DNA of 64,000 nucleotides from Chthonomonadia bacterium (lineage in GTDB: Bacteria; Armatimonadota; HRBIN16), in NCBI GenBank assembly GCA_013314755.1, contig JABUFA010000004.1, positions 83,904 through 147,903 of the forward strand, read 5' to 3'. Position numbers and translations under genes: made by a program. Position 1 is the stretch's first letter; each line of letters starts with the position of its first letter. This document shows, one piece after another, positions 16,341 to 25,414 of the stretch. The notes under the pieces are model-generated. The model had not been told where the DNA came from. It did no database searches and worked only from the letters and a program-made list of their open reading frames with translations.

Positions 16341-17828
16341 CTAACTGGAGGGACGGTTTGGCATGGGACGAACTCCCGAGAGTGCCCGCTGCCAGCGTTC
16401 CCGACCGAAATAGGCGAGGGGCTTTCGTTCCCACAGGGTGCCGCAGATGACCAGGTAAAGGATGGCGTAGATGATGACCACAGCCAGAAGTTTACCTGTA
16501 GAGTCGAGCGGTATCAACGGGGTGAGCAGTGCGGTAGCTAGGGCGGAGAGGATCGAAGGTATCCAGCCTCTGGTGACTGCCTGGAGAACTTCGGACATAT
16601 TGAACACGCCGTATACCCTGAGCCCTGCCAGCATCAACAGCCCGCGCGTGTACATGGCGATGGTGAAGCACTTGGCAACGGAGAGAGCATCCCATTCGCC
16701 CGCGCTCCAGACCAATCCGGCTCCTGCTACCGCAAGCCCCGCCCATGTGGGGTACACAGCCAGCTGGGGGCGGCGTGTTGCCCAGTAGAAACTGCTGAGA
16801 ATACCTCCCGCCAGTGAATAAGCCAGCGCATAGCACGCCAGCCATTGGAGCACGGGGACCGAGGGTGACCACTTCGCGCCGAACAGGGTATGCACGAACA
16901 GCGCGGCATGAAATATCAGGAAGAAGTATATCGGTGAAAGCACAAACGAAAGGGTGCGCAAAGCCTTCAACAGCACCGCCTTCTGTTGTTCCAGGTTTGA
17001 CAGGGCGGATAGTACGGGAAGAAGCACCCGGTTAGCCTGCAGGACGAAGTAGCCTACGGGCACACTGATCCAGTTGTAGGGCAGGGCGTAGAATCCCAGC
17101 ATCCGCGCACCTTGCCAGCGTGCCAGATAGGCATTGTCGGTGTTCAGGAGAAGGAAGGCACTGATACGCTCGATGACGATCCACCTGCTGTAGCGAAACA
17201 GGGCACGTAACAGATGCCAGTCCACCCCTCCGCTTGGTCGCCATCGGCTGAGTATCCACACGCTGAGGGCAAGCACTGCCGAGCGGGTCAGGCTACCTCC
17301 GACGATACTCCACACCCCATAGCCCCAGTAAGCCATCAGCACCATAACCACTGCGCTGGCAACTGGTGCGGCGAACTCTACCATTGCCTGTGCCCGCCAC
17401 CGCTGGGCTTTCTGCATCAGTGCAATCGGCACGGAAGCCGCTGCAGAGACCACCAGGTTGACTGCCAGCACCTGCAGAACCGGGGCTACCTGTGGCTGTC
17501 GGGCAATATGTGCTATAAAGCCTGCGCCGAGATACACGGCGGTTGCCAGCAGGGTAGCCGTGGTGAGTATGGCATAGAAGCTGGTGCTGGAGGCACGCTG
17601 GTTGCTGTCGGAGTGCACAATAAGCGCCTGGGTCAGCCCAAGGTCGGGTATCAGCTGGATGGCGTTAATCACTACCATCGCCGTGCTGAACAGACCAAAG
17701 TGTTCGGGGAGTAACAGCCTCGCCAGTATGACACTGCTAATCAGGGTAACCGCCCGCGCCCCGATGGAGCCGAGGGTCATCCACATCACGCCGCGTGCAA
17801 AGGTTTTTACGGCACTATCCGCTCGCAA
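16341..17828 (-). CDS. Lipopolysaccharide/exopolysaccharide flippase (MOP superfamily, WzxC-like)
   Basis: This 495-residue integral membrane protein has about 12-14 hydrophobic segments. Its N-terminal motif SVILARLLLPEHFGLFSTAMVV matches polysaccharide transporters of the WzxC/PST type, which flip lipid-linked oligosaccharides across the inner membrane. TDNAYLARWQGARMLGFYAL is the equivalent of the conserved central segment. The start is a TTG at 17828 with CTGGAGG nine bases upstream. It sits beside a GHL15-like secreted protein, an O-antigen ligase-like protein and a GT4, which supports a role in exopolysaccharide export. Confidence 0.88.
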   Translation of the reverse strand: MRADSAVKTFARGVMWMTLGSIGARAVTLISSVILARLLLPEHFGLFSTAMVVINAIQLIPDLGLTQALIVHSDSNQRASSTSFYAILTTATLLATAVYLGAGFIAHIARQPQVAPVLQVLAVNLVVSAAASVPIALMQKAQRWRAQAMVEFAAPVASAVVMVLMAYWGYGVWSIVGGSLTRSAVLALSVWILSRWRPSGGVDWHLLRALFRYSRWIVIERISAFLLLNTDNAYLARWQGARMLGFYALPYNWISVPVGYFVLQANRVLLPVLSALSNLEQQKAVLLKALRTLSFVLSPIYFFLIFHAALFVHTLFGAKWSPSVPVLQWLACYALAYSLAGGILSSFYWATRRPQLAVYPTWAGLAVAGAGLVWSAGEWDALSVAKCFTIAMYTRGLLMLAGLRVYGVFNMSEVLQAVTRGWIPSILSALATALLTPLIPLDSTGKLLAVVIIYAILYLVICGTLWERKPLAYFGRERWQRALSGVRPMPNRPSS

Positions 17829-17926
17829 GTTTACGAACCTCCAGCTGTGTTCTTGCCCCGATTTAGCAGATTACCAGAACCTGCGCTGTTTGTCCATCCA
17901 CACTGAGTTCATTCAGGGCTGGCTCC

Positions 17927-17932
17927 TATAAT
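17927..17932 (+). promoter_or_regulatory. TATAAT box eight bases upstream of a start codon
   Basis: A perfect -10 hexamer lies so close to the ATG at 17940 that transcription would begin at about the first coding base. A weak -35 (CTGAGT at about 17903-17908) is 18 bases upstream. Either the mRNA is leaderless or translation starts at 17961, which has GGAGGG at a long 13-base spacing. Confidence 0.5.
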
Positions 17933-17939
17933 TATAGGG

Positions 17940-19931
17940 ATGGAGGGATTACGGATACCAATGGTTCGGGCATCGCTGGGCGTGCTGATATGGATATTTG
18001 TTGTGCTGGTGTCTGGCGTACAGGCACGGCTGGAGCCTCGCGATATTCTGATGACGCTGGGTAACATGGAGTACGCCTCCTGGAGCAACATCCCCGATGG
18101 CTGGTATGAGATAGGTAGTAAGGGTTTTTCATACACTGTTGGGCTCGATTCATCCACGGCATCTCAGGGGCAATCCAGCCTTTATTTTACATGTGACCCG
18201 GTGGCAGAATACACCAGCTGGGGGATTCGTCTGCCCACAGGCATTGGGCGCAACGGGCTGAAGCGCGGTGACAGGCTCACCCTTACAGCAGACGTGCGCA
18301 CAGGCGAAATGAACCGCGCAAAGGTGATTCTGGTTGTTGACGCTTTGCGAGCGGATGGAACCGCCTCTGCGCGAAGTCAGGTAGAGGTGTCGATTCCCAA
18401 TCTGCCGTGGCACGGCGTGCGTGTGGACCTTACTGTGCCCGAGGACGCGGCGCTGGTGGGCGTGTCTATCATGGCGGGTATCAGTGCAGGTGGCAGAGCG
18501 CAGTTCTGGGTGGATAATGTTCGCCTCACGAATGGAGAGCAGATAGAGGTTCCTGTGCGCTCTACACGAACAATACCCACCTTTACTTACTTTCGCTTAC
18601 ACCCCGACGTCTATGAGTCTGCTCGTCGCTATGACAAGGTGATTCTCGCTCCGCAGAACTGGTTGTATGCGCGTCCTCTCAGATACTACAACCCCAATAT
18701 TGAGGTTTATGTGCACTTTAGCGCGGTTTCCACCATCTCCACGCAGGAGGGACAATGGGACCCGCTGGATTACAGCTGGGTGAATCAGAACCGACCTCAA
18801 TGGTTCCTGACCGACAGCAGTGGAGTGCGCATTCAGGAGCGTTACTATCCGGGCGCGTATCTGGTGGACATCGGCAATGTCGAGCTTCAACAGAGATGGG
18901 CGGAGCGGACGGTGCGCTTTGCTCTTCGGTGCGGATTCACCGGAGTTAGCATGGATAACGTGGTAAAAGGGTTCCTGTATGATAACACTTCTACCTGCTC
19001 GCAATACGCCAGCAATGATGCCTATCATGAGGCAATGACCCGGTTTTTGCAGGAGGTAACCACGCGGATACACCAGGCAGGTTTGAAGGCAGGAGCAAAC
19101 TTTGGATATGTGTGGACCGCCAGCGAGTATCCTTATAGCGCGTGGATGAACTATGTGGACATGGCGTTGAGCGAGAACTGGGTGCGCTGGTGGTCTCTGC
19201 GCCTGCAATCTTACGGTATGGTAAGCGTGCCGATGCAGATCGAGCACCTGCTGGCCCTGGATAACCAGGGCGACAAGCTCAGTCTGATACAGGGGCGTGC
19301 TACTGAAGCGGAAGTGGAGATGCGTCGCTACCTTTATGGGTTTGCTCTGCTGAACTACAACAGCCGCACCTGCTTTCAGACGGCAAATGCTGGCTACACG
19401 GAGATCCCCCACTACCTGAACGATTATGAGCTGGCTATAGGGACGCCTGTCGAACGCTACACCCTGATCGCTGGAGACCTGAGCAATGGCGGGCTACTTC
19501 GGCGGCGGTTTACCAGAGGGCTGGTGGTGGTCAATACGCACCCCTCACAGGCGTTTGCCGTTACTCTGGATGACAGCTACATCGACGCCGATGGCAAGCA
19601 CTATCCGCCGGGCGCGTATAACCTTCCAGCACAACGTGCGCTGATTCTGGCGAAGCCAGCGAATCACCTCGAGATTACCACAAGACAGAGTGTGACAAAC
19701 CCCAAACCAGGTGAACAGGTGGTTATCACTGTCAATGTCAGGAACACCAGCGCCCAGACCCTGCGTTCCATCTGGCTGAGAGTGCCTGTAGCGCCGAACC
19801 TGCGCTACATGGCGGGAAGCGCCAGCTATGGCGGCATGTACGACCCGGCCTGGCGCGTGGTAGCGTGGGTTATCGACGAGCTGCCTGCCGGAGCCTCCGT
19901 TGAGCGCAGTTTCAGCGTTCAGGTGGAATAA
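17940..19931 (+). CDS. Secreted putative glycoside hydrolase (GHL15-like) with C-terminal beta domain
   Basis: The 663-residue protein has a signal peptide (ASLGVLIWIFVVLVSGVQA), a beta-sandwich of carbohydrate-binding type (about 35-200, ending VDNVRLTNGE), a TIM-barrel-like module (about 205-560) and a C-terminal DUF11/CARDB-like domain (KPGEQVVITVNVRNTSAQ). The barrel has RWAERTVRFALRCGFTGVSMDN and KAGANFGYVWTASEYPY, which resemble hypothetical glycosyl hydrolase family 15, often found in exopolysaccharide loci. Catalytic residues cannot be named with confidence. Its neighbours are a flippase and an O-antigen ligase-like protein, so trimming or remodelling of the exported polymer is plausible. 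The start could also be ATG 17961. Confidence 0.7.
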   Translation: MEGLRIPMVRASLGVLIWIFVVLVSGVQARLEPRDILMTLGNMEYASWSNIPDGWYEIGSKGFSYTVGLDSSTASQGQSSLYFTCDPVAEYTSWGIRLPTGIGRNGLKRGDRLTLTADVRTGEMNRAKVILVVDALRADGTASARSQVEVSIPNLPWHGVRVDLTVPEDAALVGVSIMAGISAGGRAQFWVDNVRLTNGEQIEVPVRSTRTIPTFTYFRLHPDVYESARRYDKVILAPQNWLYARPLRYYNPNIEVYVHFSAVSTISTQEGQWDPLDYSWVNQNRPQWFLTDSSGVRIQERYYPGAYLVDIGNVELQQRWAERTVRFALRCGFTGVSMDNVVKGFLYDNTSTCSQYASNDAYHEAMTRFLQEVTTRIHQAGLKAGANFGYVWTASEYPYSAWMNYVDMALSENWVRWWSLRLQSYGMVSVPMQIEHLLALDNQGDKLSLIQGRATEAEVEMRRYLYGFALLNYNSRTCFQTANAGYTEIPHYLNDYELAIGTPVERYTLIAGDLSNGGLLRRRFTRGLVVVNTHPSQAFAVTLDDSYIDADGKHYPPGAYNLPAQRALILAKPANHLEITTRQSVTNPKPGEQVVITVNVRNTSAQTLRSIWLRVPVAPNLRYMAGSASYGGMYDPAWRVVAWVIDELPAGASVERSFSVQVE

Positions 19932-19990
19932 CACCCTGTGTATTTAGCGGGTTTTTGCCCCGGGTTCTGGTAAAGTTTGGCAGGGGCGTG

Positions 19991-19996
19991 TATAAT
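19991..19996 (+). promoter_or_regulatory. -10 box (TATAAT) of the O-antigen ligase-like gene
   Basis: A perfect TATAAT lies 44 bases upstream of the ATG. The best -35 at a normal spacing (CTGGTA, 19967-19972) is weak. Confidence 0.45.
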
Positions 19997-20039
19997 GGGG
20001 ATACCGCCGTAGTAACGGATGTGTGAGGGGTGCATTTGA

Positions 20040-21626
20040 ATGGGCAACGCGTTCCGGGCGACGGTGCAATACTACTATCAGCTGCTGACGGGATGGTATC
20101 GCCTTAGCGAGAGGGTGTCGGATTTCGCGAACCTTTCGCGTCGCATCAGCCTGCTTATCCTGCTGGTGAGCCTGGGGATAGCCTACCTGCTTGCGCTGGC
20201 TATCGCGCAGGAGATGTGGATTGGTGTTGGGTTGTTAATGGTGGTATTTGTCGCCCTGCCTCTGTTTGCCCTGCGTCCTGAGTGGCTTATCATCAGTGTT
20301 GCTTTCGCAGTTGCTTCCCTCATTTCACCTGTGTTCTGGGATGTACTGGCTTTTGCCGAGCAGGGGATTACCCTGCCGAACATTCTGGTGTTTTATGGGA
20401 TGCTGATCTTGCTGTTTCGGTTTATCCTGTCTCCTGCGTCGGTGCGCCCGTTGTGGAGTACTCCCACAACGATAGCTGTCCTGCTCTTTCTGGTGCTGTC
20501 TGTGGTGTTGCCCTTCCTGTATCATGCCGGCATAGCAGGGCTTTCTTATCGCAAAGAGCTGGCAGAGATACAGCACATGATTTTGTGGCTGGTGTATTTT
20601 CTGTGCATCAGTTTGTGTACAAACGAGCGTGCCTTCAAGATATTGCAGGTCGGTGTTCTGGCTGTCGCTGCGATTGGCGCTCTGCCGACCATTCTGCAGG
20701 CGCTGGTAGGTGAGCAGGCGCTGTTCTTCCTGAAGCTCACCCAGAAAGACATTCGCCTGGAGCAGATGGAAGGGCTGACACGAGTGATTCCGCCGGGCGA
20801 GAACCTGATGCTGGTAGCGTTTTTCGTCGCTTGGCAAATGGTTGCAGTGTCGTCGGGAGCGAAGCGCCTCGGCTGGAGTGCGCTGACCGCGCTGTACGGC
20901 TTCGCTTTGCTGATGACGCTCACTCGCCACTCGTGGTTTGCGGTGCTGTTTGGGCTGGGCGTTTTCTGGCTGTTCAGTGATGTTCGCACAAAGGTCAACA
21001 GCACTATCGTACTGGCGCTGGTGGGTGCTCTGATTGGTTCTGCGGTTCTGCTGGTGCGTTCGCCGGCTGTGAGCAATCCCGATGACTTCTTTGCTCGTAT
21101 CTACAGACGTTTTATGAGCACCTTTGCGGAAGACCCCCAGCGCTACGGACTAACGACAGTGAGCTCCGTCGGTCAGCGCGTTTATGAAATGCGGGTCATT
21201 CTGGACCACATTCCCGACTCACCGTGGATGGGGGTTGGTTGGTCAACCCGTTTGCCACTGAAGATTGCCTGGGAGCCGTATCGTGGGCACACGGTGAATA
21301 TGACAACCTACGTGCACAACTCTTTCTGGTGGATTGTGGCAAAAGGCGGGATTATCGGCACGCTGGGGCTGCTGATACTGTGGGTAACGGGCATCTGGCG
21401 CGGGTATCAGCTGTATCGCAGAGCCACCGACCCGTCGGCGCGCGCATGGCTACTGGCGCTGTGGGTGGGGTTTCTTGGGTTAATATTGGCGGCGCAATTT
21501 GAACCCGTTTTCTGGATTCGCAACCGGCTTATTGCCGCTGCCCTCACGCTGGCGTTGATGGAGCTAGTATACTACTTCAGCCATCTGCAAGCCAGCAAAG
21601 CACGTTCCGAATCGACAGCCTCCTGA
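20040..21626 (+). CDS. O-antigen ligase/polymerase family membrane protein
   Basis: This 528-residue polytopic protein has about 11-12 hydrophobic helices and a large periplasmic loop after residue 340 holding WMGVGWSTRLPLKI and VNMTTYVHNSFWWIVAKGG. The HNSFW segment is the hallmark of the Wzy_C/O-antigen ligase family. Members join or polymerise lipid-linked oligosaccharides on the periplasmic face. TLTRHSWFAVLFGLGVF is a second typical segment. Together with the flippase and glycosyltransferase nearby, it indicates surface polysaccharide assembly. The choice between polymerase and ligase cannot be made here. The ribosome site (GAGGGG) is modest. The gene converges on the GT4 gene with a three-base gap. 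Confidence 0.87.
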   Translation: MGNAFRATVQYYYQLLTGWYRLSERVSDFANLSRRISLLILLVSLGIAYLLALAIAQEMWIGVGLLMVVFVALPLFALRPEWLIISVAFAVASLISPVFWDVLAFAEQGITLPNILVFYGMLILLFRFILSPASVRPLWSTPTTIAVLLFLVLSVVLPFLYHAGIAGLSYRKELAEIQHMILWLVYFLCISLCTNERAFKILQVGVLAVAAIGALPTILQALVGEQALFFLKLTQKDIRLEQMEGLTRVIPPGENLMLVAFFVAWQMVAVSSGAKRLGWSALTALYGFALLMTLTRHSWFAVLFGLGVFWLFSDVRTKVNSTIVLALVGALIGSAVLLVRSPAVSNPDDFFARIYRRFMSTFAEDPQRYGLTTVSSVGQRVYEMRVILDHIPDSPWMGVGWSTRLPLKIAWEPYRGHTVNMTTYVHNSFWWIVAKGGIIGTLGLLILWVTGIWRGYQLYRRATDPSARAWLLALWVGFLGLILAAQFEPVFWIRNRLIAAALTLALMELVYYFSHLQASKARSESTAS

Positions 21627-21629
21627 AAT

Positions 21630-22757
21630 CTACCTGCCCGCTGTTCGGTGGTATTCTATCGCCTGTTGATAGACCTTACAGGTTTCGGATGCTCGGGTTT
21701 GCCAGCTGAGGGAACCCTGAGCCAGCTGTCGGACATGATGACTCATGCGTTCTCTCAGAGTGTCGTCCTGTAACAGACGGAGCAGGGCATCTGCCAGAGC
21801 CTGGGCGTTGTTTGGCTCCACCACGAACCCGGTTTGACCGTCCTCTACCATCTCCGGCAAGCTTCCCGTGCGGGTGACCACAGCCGGCTTACCGAAGGCG
21901 ATGGCGGTTGCCAACACGCCACTCTGCGTAGCTTCCACGTACGGCAGAACCACGATACTGCATCGGGTGAACAGCTCGGCGACCTGCTCAGAGGGGATAA
22001 AGCGGTCGATCAACTCGCATTGAGGGTCTTTGTTAATGCGCTCGCGATAGGTATGCAGGTCATGCCCCCTTCCGGCGATTATTAATTTCGCCTGTGGGCA
22101 AAGTGGTTTGATACGCTCCCATGCCTCCAGAAGCACTCCCAGTCCTTTGTAGGCGTTGATACGCCCGAAGAAGAGCACGGTGCCCGGTTGCTCTGTCCAT
22201 TCGCTTTGCTGCCAGCGCAGGTAGAAGTCGCGCGGTCCATGCGCAATGGCGGTCACTCGTTCCGCACACAGGTCGGGGTAGGCTTCCAGCAGTTGCCGTC
22301 GGGTATCCTGACCGGGCGTGATAATCCAGCCGGCGTGTCGTCTGAGGGCTTCAACCAGCGGGCGGCGGCTGGAGTAGTACTTCATGGTCTCCTCTTCACC
22401 TAAGTGGGGCACAGGATCGTGTACCGTGAGTACCAGCGGATAGCGGCGCTGGCGGAGCAGTAACCAGATGAGAAAGGGATCGAGGGTTTCCTGGACGTGA
22501 ATCAGGTCACAGCCGAAGCGCCGGGTGGCTTGCCAGACCCCTACCGCCCGATGCCACCAGTACAGGGGGTTTTTCAGCTTGATGCGAGTTTCCACACGTA
22601 CGGGCACGGCGGGTTCAATCACCTCACGCCAGCGGCTGCCGACATCGCGCGCTGCGCCTACGGTTGTCACCACGAACAGCCGGTGGTGCTTTGATAACTC
22701 GTTGATCAGCCCAACGCTTGCGGGCAGGAACCAGTATGCTCCAAAGTAGATACGCAT
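21630..22757 (-). CDS. Glycosyltransferase family 4 (GT-B)
   Basis: This 375-residue protein has the GT-B two-domain layout. The C-terminal domain carries GTVLFFGRINAYKGLGVLLE, SIVVLPYVEATQSGVLATAIAFGKPAV and PEMVEDGQTGFVVEPNN, the GPGTF/GT4 motif that binds the sugar nucleotide. It should transfer a sugar to a growing glycan at the inner membrane. The ATG at 22757 lies eight bases after the stop of the zinc-finger/RmlC gene, and GGTGGAGG lies before that stop, so translational coupling is likely. A GTG at 22787 is an alternative start inside the upstream gene. Sugar specificity is unknown. Confidence 0.88.
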   Translation of the reverse strand: MRIYFGAYWFLPASVGLINELSKHHRLFVVTTVGAARDVGSRWREVIEPAVPVRVETRIKLKNPLYWWHRAVGVWQATRRFGCDLIHVQETLDPFLIWLLLRQRRYPLVLTVHDPVPHLGEEETMKYYSSRRPLVEALRRHAGWIITPGQDTRRQLLEAYPDLCAERVTAIAHGPRDFYLRWQQSEWTEQPGTVLFFGRINAYKGLGVLLEAWERIKPLCPQAKLIIAGRGHDLHTYRERINKDPQCELIDRFIPSEQVAELFTRCSIVVLPYVEATQSGVLATAIAFGKPAVVTRTGSLPEMVEDGQTGFVVEPNNAQALADALLRLLQDDTLRERMSHHVRQLAQGSLSWQTRASETCKVYQQAIEYHRTAGR

Positions 22758-22765
22758 CGGAGGGG

Positions 22766-23653
22766 CTACCTGTCCTCCACCTGCCACGAGTAGGGTATCT
22801 CGCCGGAGTGGGGGTCACAGCGATATTCGTCGGGGTCGGCGTAGTCGTAGAGGCGCGTGGGGAAGTTAAGGATGCCGGCTCCCTCGGAGGATAGCGCCAT
22901 GAAGCCATGCCACACCCGCTCGGGAATCTGCACCAGCAGGGGGCGTTCGGGCGTCAGGATAATCTCGTTAATCATGCCGCGCGTAGGAGAGCCTTCTCGC
23001 TCATCGTACAGGACGACCTTTGCCGTGCCGTACACGCCGAAGAAGTGGTCCTTTTGCTTCAGGTGCAGATGCCAGCCCTTCACCACGCCGTAGTTGACGT
23101 GGGTGATGTATGCCTGCGCGAAGCCGTCGGGGAAGCATTCGCGGTAGATGGGGTCGTCACAGCGCAGAATCTCGCACAGGTTGCCCCGTTCATCGTACAG
23201 GCGGTTCAGCCGTTTCACGCGCAGATCGTGGATGTAGCGGGTGGCCATGCTGGCGATATGGGGCACGGACAGCTCGCCGGATAGATGCTGGGCACGATGT
23301 CTGGCGCAGAGATAAAGGTTTCCCTGCGATTCGGGCAGGGGGATGGGTTCGGTTGCGGGTTCAAAGCATCCCACCATCTGGCAGATGTATGGGTTGGTGC
23401 CGCCTGCTCCGCGTTTCGCGGTGGAGCCCTGCGACGTCGCCCGACATACTGCCGAGCAGTAGGGCGCAGTGGGCGCGTATTTTGATACCGTCTTTCCGCA
23501 GGCTGGGCAGGTCACCGTCTCCGTGCTCTGGTGTGCCATGTGGTAGCACTCGTCACTGCAGTAGTATATCCGCTGCGAAGCCAGCCCTGCGCGGCTCATC
23601 TCCTGCAGGAACTCGCGCCCACAGTATCGACAGCGCATCTGTTTGAGTAGCAT
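22766..23653 (-). CDS. Zinc-finger domain fused to an RmlC-like cupin (dTDP-4-dehydrorhamnose 3,5-epimerase-like)
   Basis: The 295-residue protein has an unusual layout. Residues 1-123 hold three zinc-finger-like modules: C8/C11/C32/C36, C49/C52/C66/C70 and C91/C96/C116 with H119 or H123. Residues 125-295 are an RmlC-like cupin with KGWHLHLKQKDHFFGVYG, AKVVLYDEREGSPTRGMINE and PERVWHGF. RmlC-type enzymes epimerise dTDP-4-keto sugars at C3 and C5, or act as single-site isomerases. The cupin is shorter than full RmlC and epimerase activity is not certain. AAGGAG precedes the ATG. The gene is coupled to the GT4 gene, which supports a role in sugar-nucleotide supply. Confidence 0.8.
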   Translation of the reverse strand: MLLKQMRCRYCGREFLQEMSRAGLASQRIYYCSDECYHMAHQSTETVTCPACGKTVSKYAPTAPYCSAVCRATSQGSTAKRGAGGTNPYICQMVGCFEPATEPIPLPESQGNLYLCARHRAQHLSGELSVPHIASMATRYIHDLRVKRLNRLYDERGNLCEILRCDDPIYRECFPDGFAQAYITHVNYGVVKGWHLHLKQKDHFFGVYGTAKVVLYDEREGSPTRGMINEIILTPERPLLVQIPERVWHGFMALSSEGAGILNFPTRLYDYADPDEYRCDPHSGEIPYSWQVEDR

Positions 23654-23665
23654 CGCCCGCTCCTT

Positions 23666-24010
23666 TTAGCCCGGTGGCCAGGTCATCTGCCTGCCGCCTA
23701 TCAGATGGATATGCAGGTGAAACACGCTCTGCCCGGCGTGCGGTCCTACATTCGCTACCAGCCGATAGCCTGTCCTGTTTATCTTCATCTCCCGCGCGAT
23801 GTGCGCCGCGATGCGAAGCAGTTTGCCAGCCAGCGCATCGTGCTCTTCTTGCAGAGCATCTACATCGGTGATGTGCTCTTTGGGGATAACCAGTATATGC
23901 ACCGGCGCCTGCGGGTTGATGTCTTTAAAAGCGTAAATATGCTCATCCTCGTACACGCAGATAGAGGGTATCTGCTTCTGCGCGATTCGGCAAAAGATGC
24001 AATCGTCCAT
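23666..24010 (-). CDS. HIT family hydrolase (Hint/HinT-like)
   Basis: The 114-residue protein is a canonical histidine-triad protein: CIFCRI at the N-terminus, YAFKDINPQAPVHILVIPK in the centre and the HxHxH motif in QSVFHLHIHLIGG. Family members hydrolyse purine nucleoside phosphoramidates and related nucleotides. The ATG at 24010 has GGAGGG eight bases upstream. The gene overlaps the 3' end of mtaB by 68 bases in another frame, an unusually long overlap, so the two are surely cotranscribed. Confidence 0.93.
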   Translation of the reverse strand: MDDCIFCRIAQKQIPSICVYEDEHIYAFKDINPQAPVHILVIPKEHITDVDALQEEHDALAGKLLRIAAHIAREMKINRTGYRLVANVGPHAGQSVFHLHIHLIGGRQMTWPPG

Positions 24011-25313
24011 CCTCATGCCCTCCCAAAGTACTGACCAGTTCACCCATCGCACCGTCGTCGCTCAGGCTCAGCAGGCGTACCCACACCAGCTGCCCTGCGA
24101 GGTGCGCCCCGCCAGCAAACTCGACGGAGACATAGTTATCGGTCAATCCTTTCATCAAGCCGCCTTTACCCTGCTTACCTTCCACCAGCACGCGCAGGGT
24201 GCGTCCCAGTCGTTGCGCCACAAATCGCTCGCGATAGCGTCGACAGAGCTCCGCCAGCTCGTGACTGCGACGCTCCTTCTCGGCGTCGGGCACCTGGTCT
24301 TCCATCTGGGCGGCTGGCGTGCCGGGGCGCGGGCTGAAGCGGAAGATGTGCGCTCGCGCGTACTGCACACTCTCCACCACCTTGCAGGTCTGGCGGAAGG
24401 CGGATTCGTCCTCACCCGGAAAGCCCACCATGATGTCGGTGGTGATGGCTAAATCGGGTATCTTTGTGTATAGTTTTTCCGCCAGGTTCAGTACGTCCTG
24501 CTGGCGATAGGGGCGGTTCATCCGTTGTAGGATGCCGTCGTCCCCGCTCTGCAGGGGGATGTGCAGGTGCGGGCAGACCTTCGGCTCGCTCGCGCAGACG
24601 TCAATCAGCCTGTCGGTTACCTGCGTCAGTTCAATGGAGCTGATGCGGATGCGCTCCAGCCCGTCGATACGCGCCATCTGCTGGATTAACCCGGCGAGGT
24701 CAACACCGCCGCTGCCCGTGTCCGCGCCGTATGAACCGATAAGCACGCCCGTCAGCACCACCTCTCTAAAGCCCTCGTCCACCAGCCGGCGTATCTCGTC
24801 CAGCACCTCGTGAGCGGGGCGGCTGAACATGCGCGGGCGCGTGAAGGGAATGGAGCAAAAGGAACAACAGACATTACAGCCATCCTGAACCTTCACTACC
24901 GCGCGGGTGCGTTCATAAGGAGTGCTCAGGGCGCGTGGTGCGGGGTCGCGCTGAACCTCCTTGCGGATGTCGGGGAAGGCGTCCAGCACATAATGCACCG
25001 TGCGCATCTTGTCGGTGTTCGGCACCACCAGCGCTGCCTCGCCGACGCGCTCCCCACGCAGGATGGTGAACTGCGCGAAACAGCCGGTGAGCACCACGCG
25101 GGCGCCTGGGTTCTGCCGAGCGGCGCGGCGGACGATTTGCAGGGACTTTTTCTCAGCCAGCTGCGTTACCGAGCAGGAGTTCACCACATACAGGTCTGCC
25201 TGCTCGTCAAAGCCGACCACCGCAAAGCCCTGTTCTTCAAAGCTATCAATGATGCGCTGAGTTTCGTACTGATTGACCTTACAGCCCAGCGTGGTAAAGG
25301 CGACGCGAATCAT
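23943..25313 (-). CDS. mtaB: tRNA t6A37 methylthiotransferase MtaB
   Basis: The 456-residue radical SAM enzyme has the MTTase layout. The N-terminal UPF0004 domain has its cysteines in TTLGCKVNQYET, VVNSCSVT and LTGCFAQ. The radical SAM motif is CNVCCSFC, and the C-terminal TRAM-like part has LVEGKQGKGGLMKGLTDNYV. GCKVNQYET is diagnostic for the MtaB branch, which makes ms2t6A at position 37 of ANN-decoding tRNAs. The last 68 bases overlap the HIT gene. A second methylthiotransferase, rimO, lies elsewhere in the window. Confidence 0.93.
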   Translation of the reverse strand: MIRVAFTTLGCKVNQYETQRIIDSFEEQGFAVVGFDEQADLYVVNSCSVTQLAEKKSLQIVRRAARQNPGARVVLTGCFAQFTILRGERVGEAALVVPNTDKMRTVHYVLDAFPDIRKEVQRDPAPRALSTPYERTRAVVKVQDGCNVCCSFCSIPFTRPRMFSRPAHEVLDEIRRLVDEGFREVVLTGVLIGSYGADTGSGGVDLAGLIQQMARIDGLERIRISSIELTQVTDRLIDVCASEPKVCPHLHIPLQSGDDGILQRMNRPYRQQDVLNLAEKLYTKIPDLAITTDIMVGFPGEDESAFRQTCKVVESVQYARAHIFRFSPRPGTPAAQMEDQVPDAEKERRSHELAELCRRYRERFVAQRLGRTLRVLVEGKQGKGGLMKGLTDNYVSVEFAGGAHLAGQLVWVRLLSLSDDGAMGELVSTLGGHEDGRLHLLPNRAEADTLYLRVRG

Positions 25314-25414
25314 GGCTGTTGTCGGTTAAAGCCCTTCTTCTGAAATCCACCTTAGTTTACCCAAGCTTTGCGAGGTAAAGCAAACGTAACATCCCAGCGA
25401 AAGATTTCTAACCT

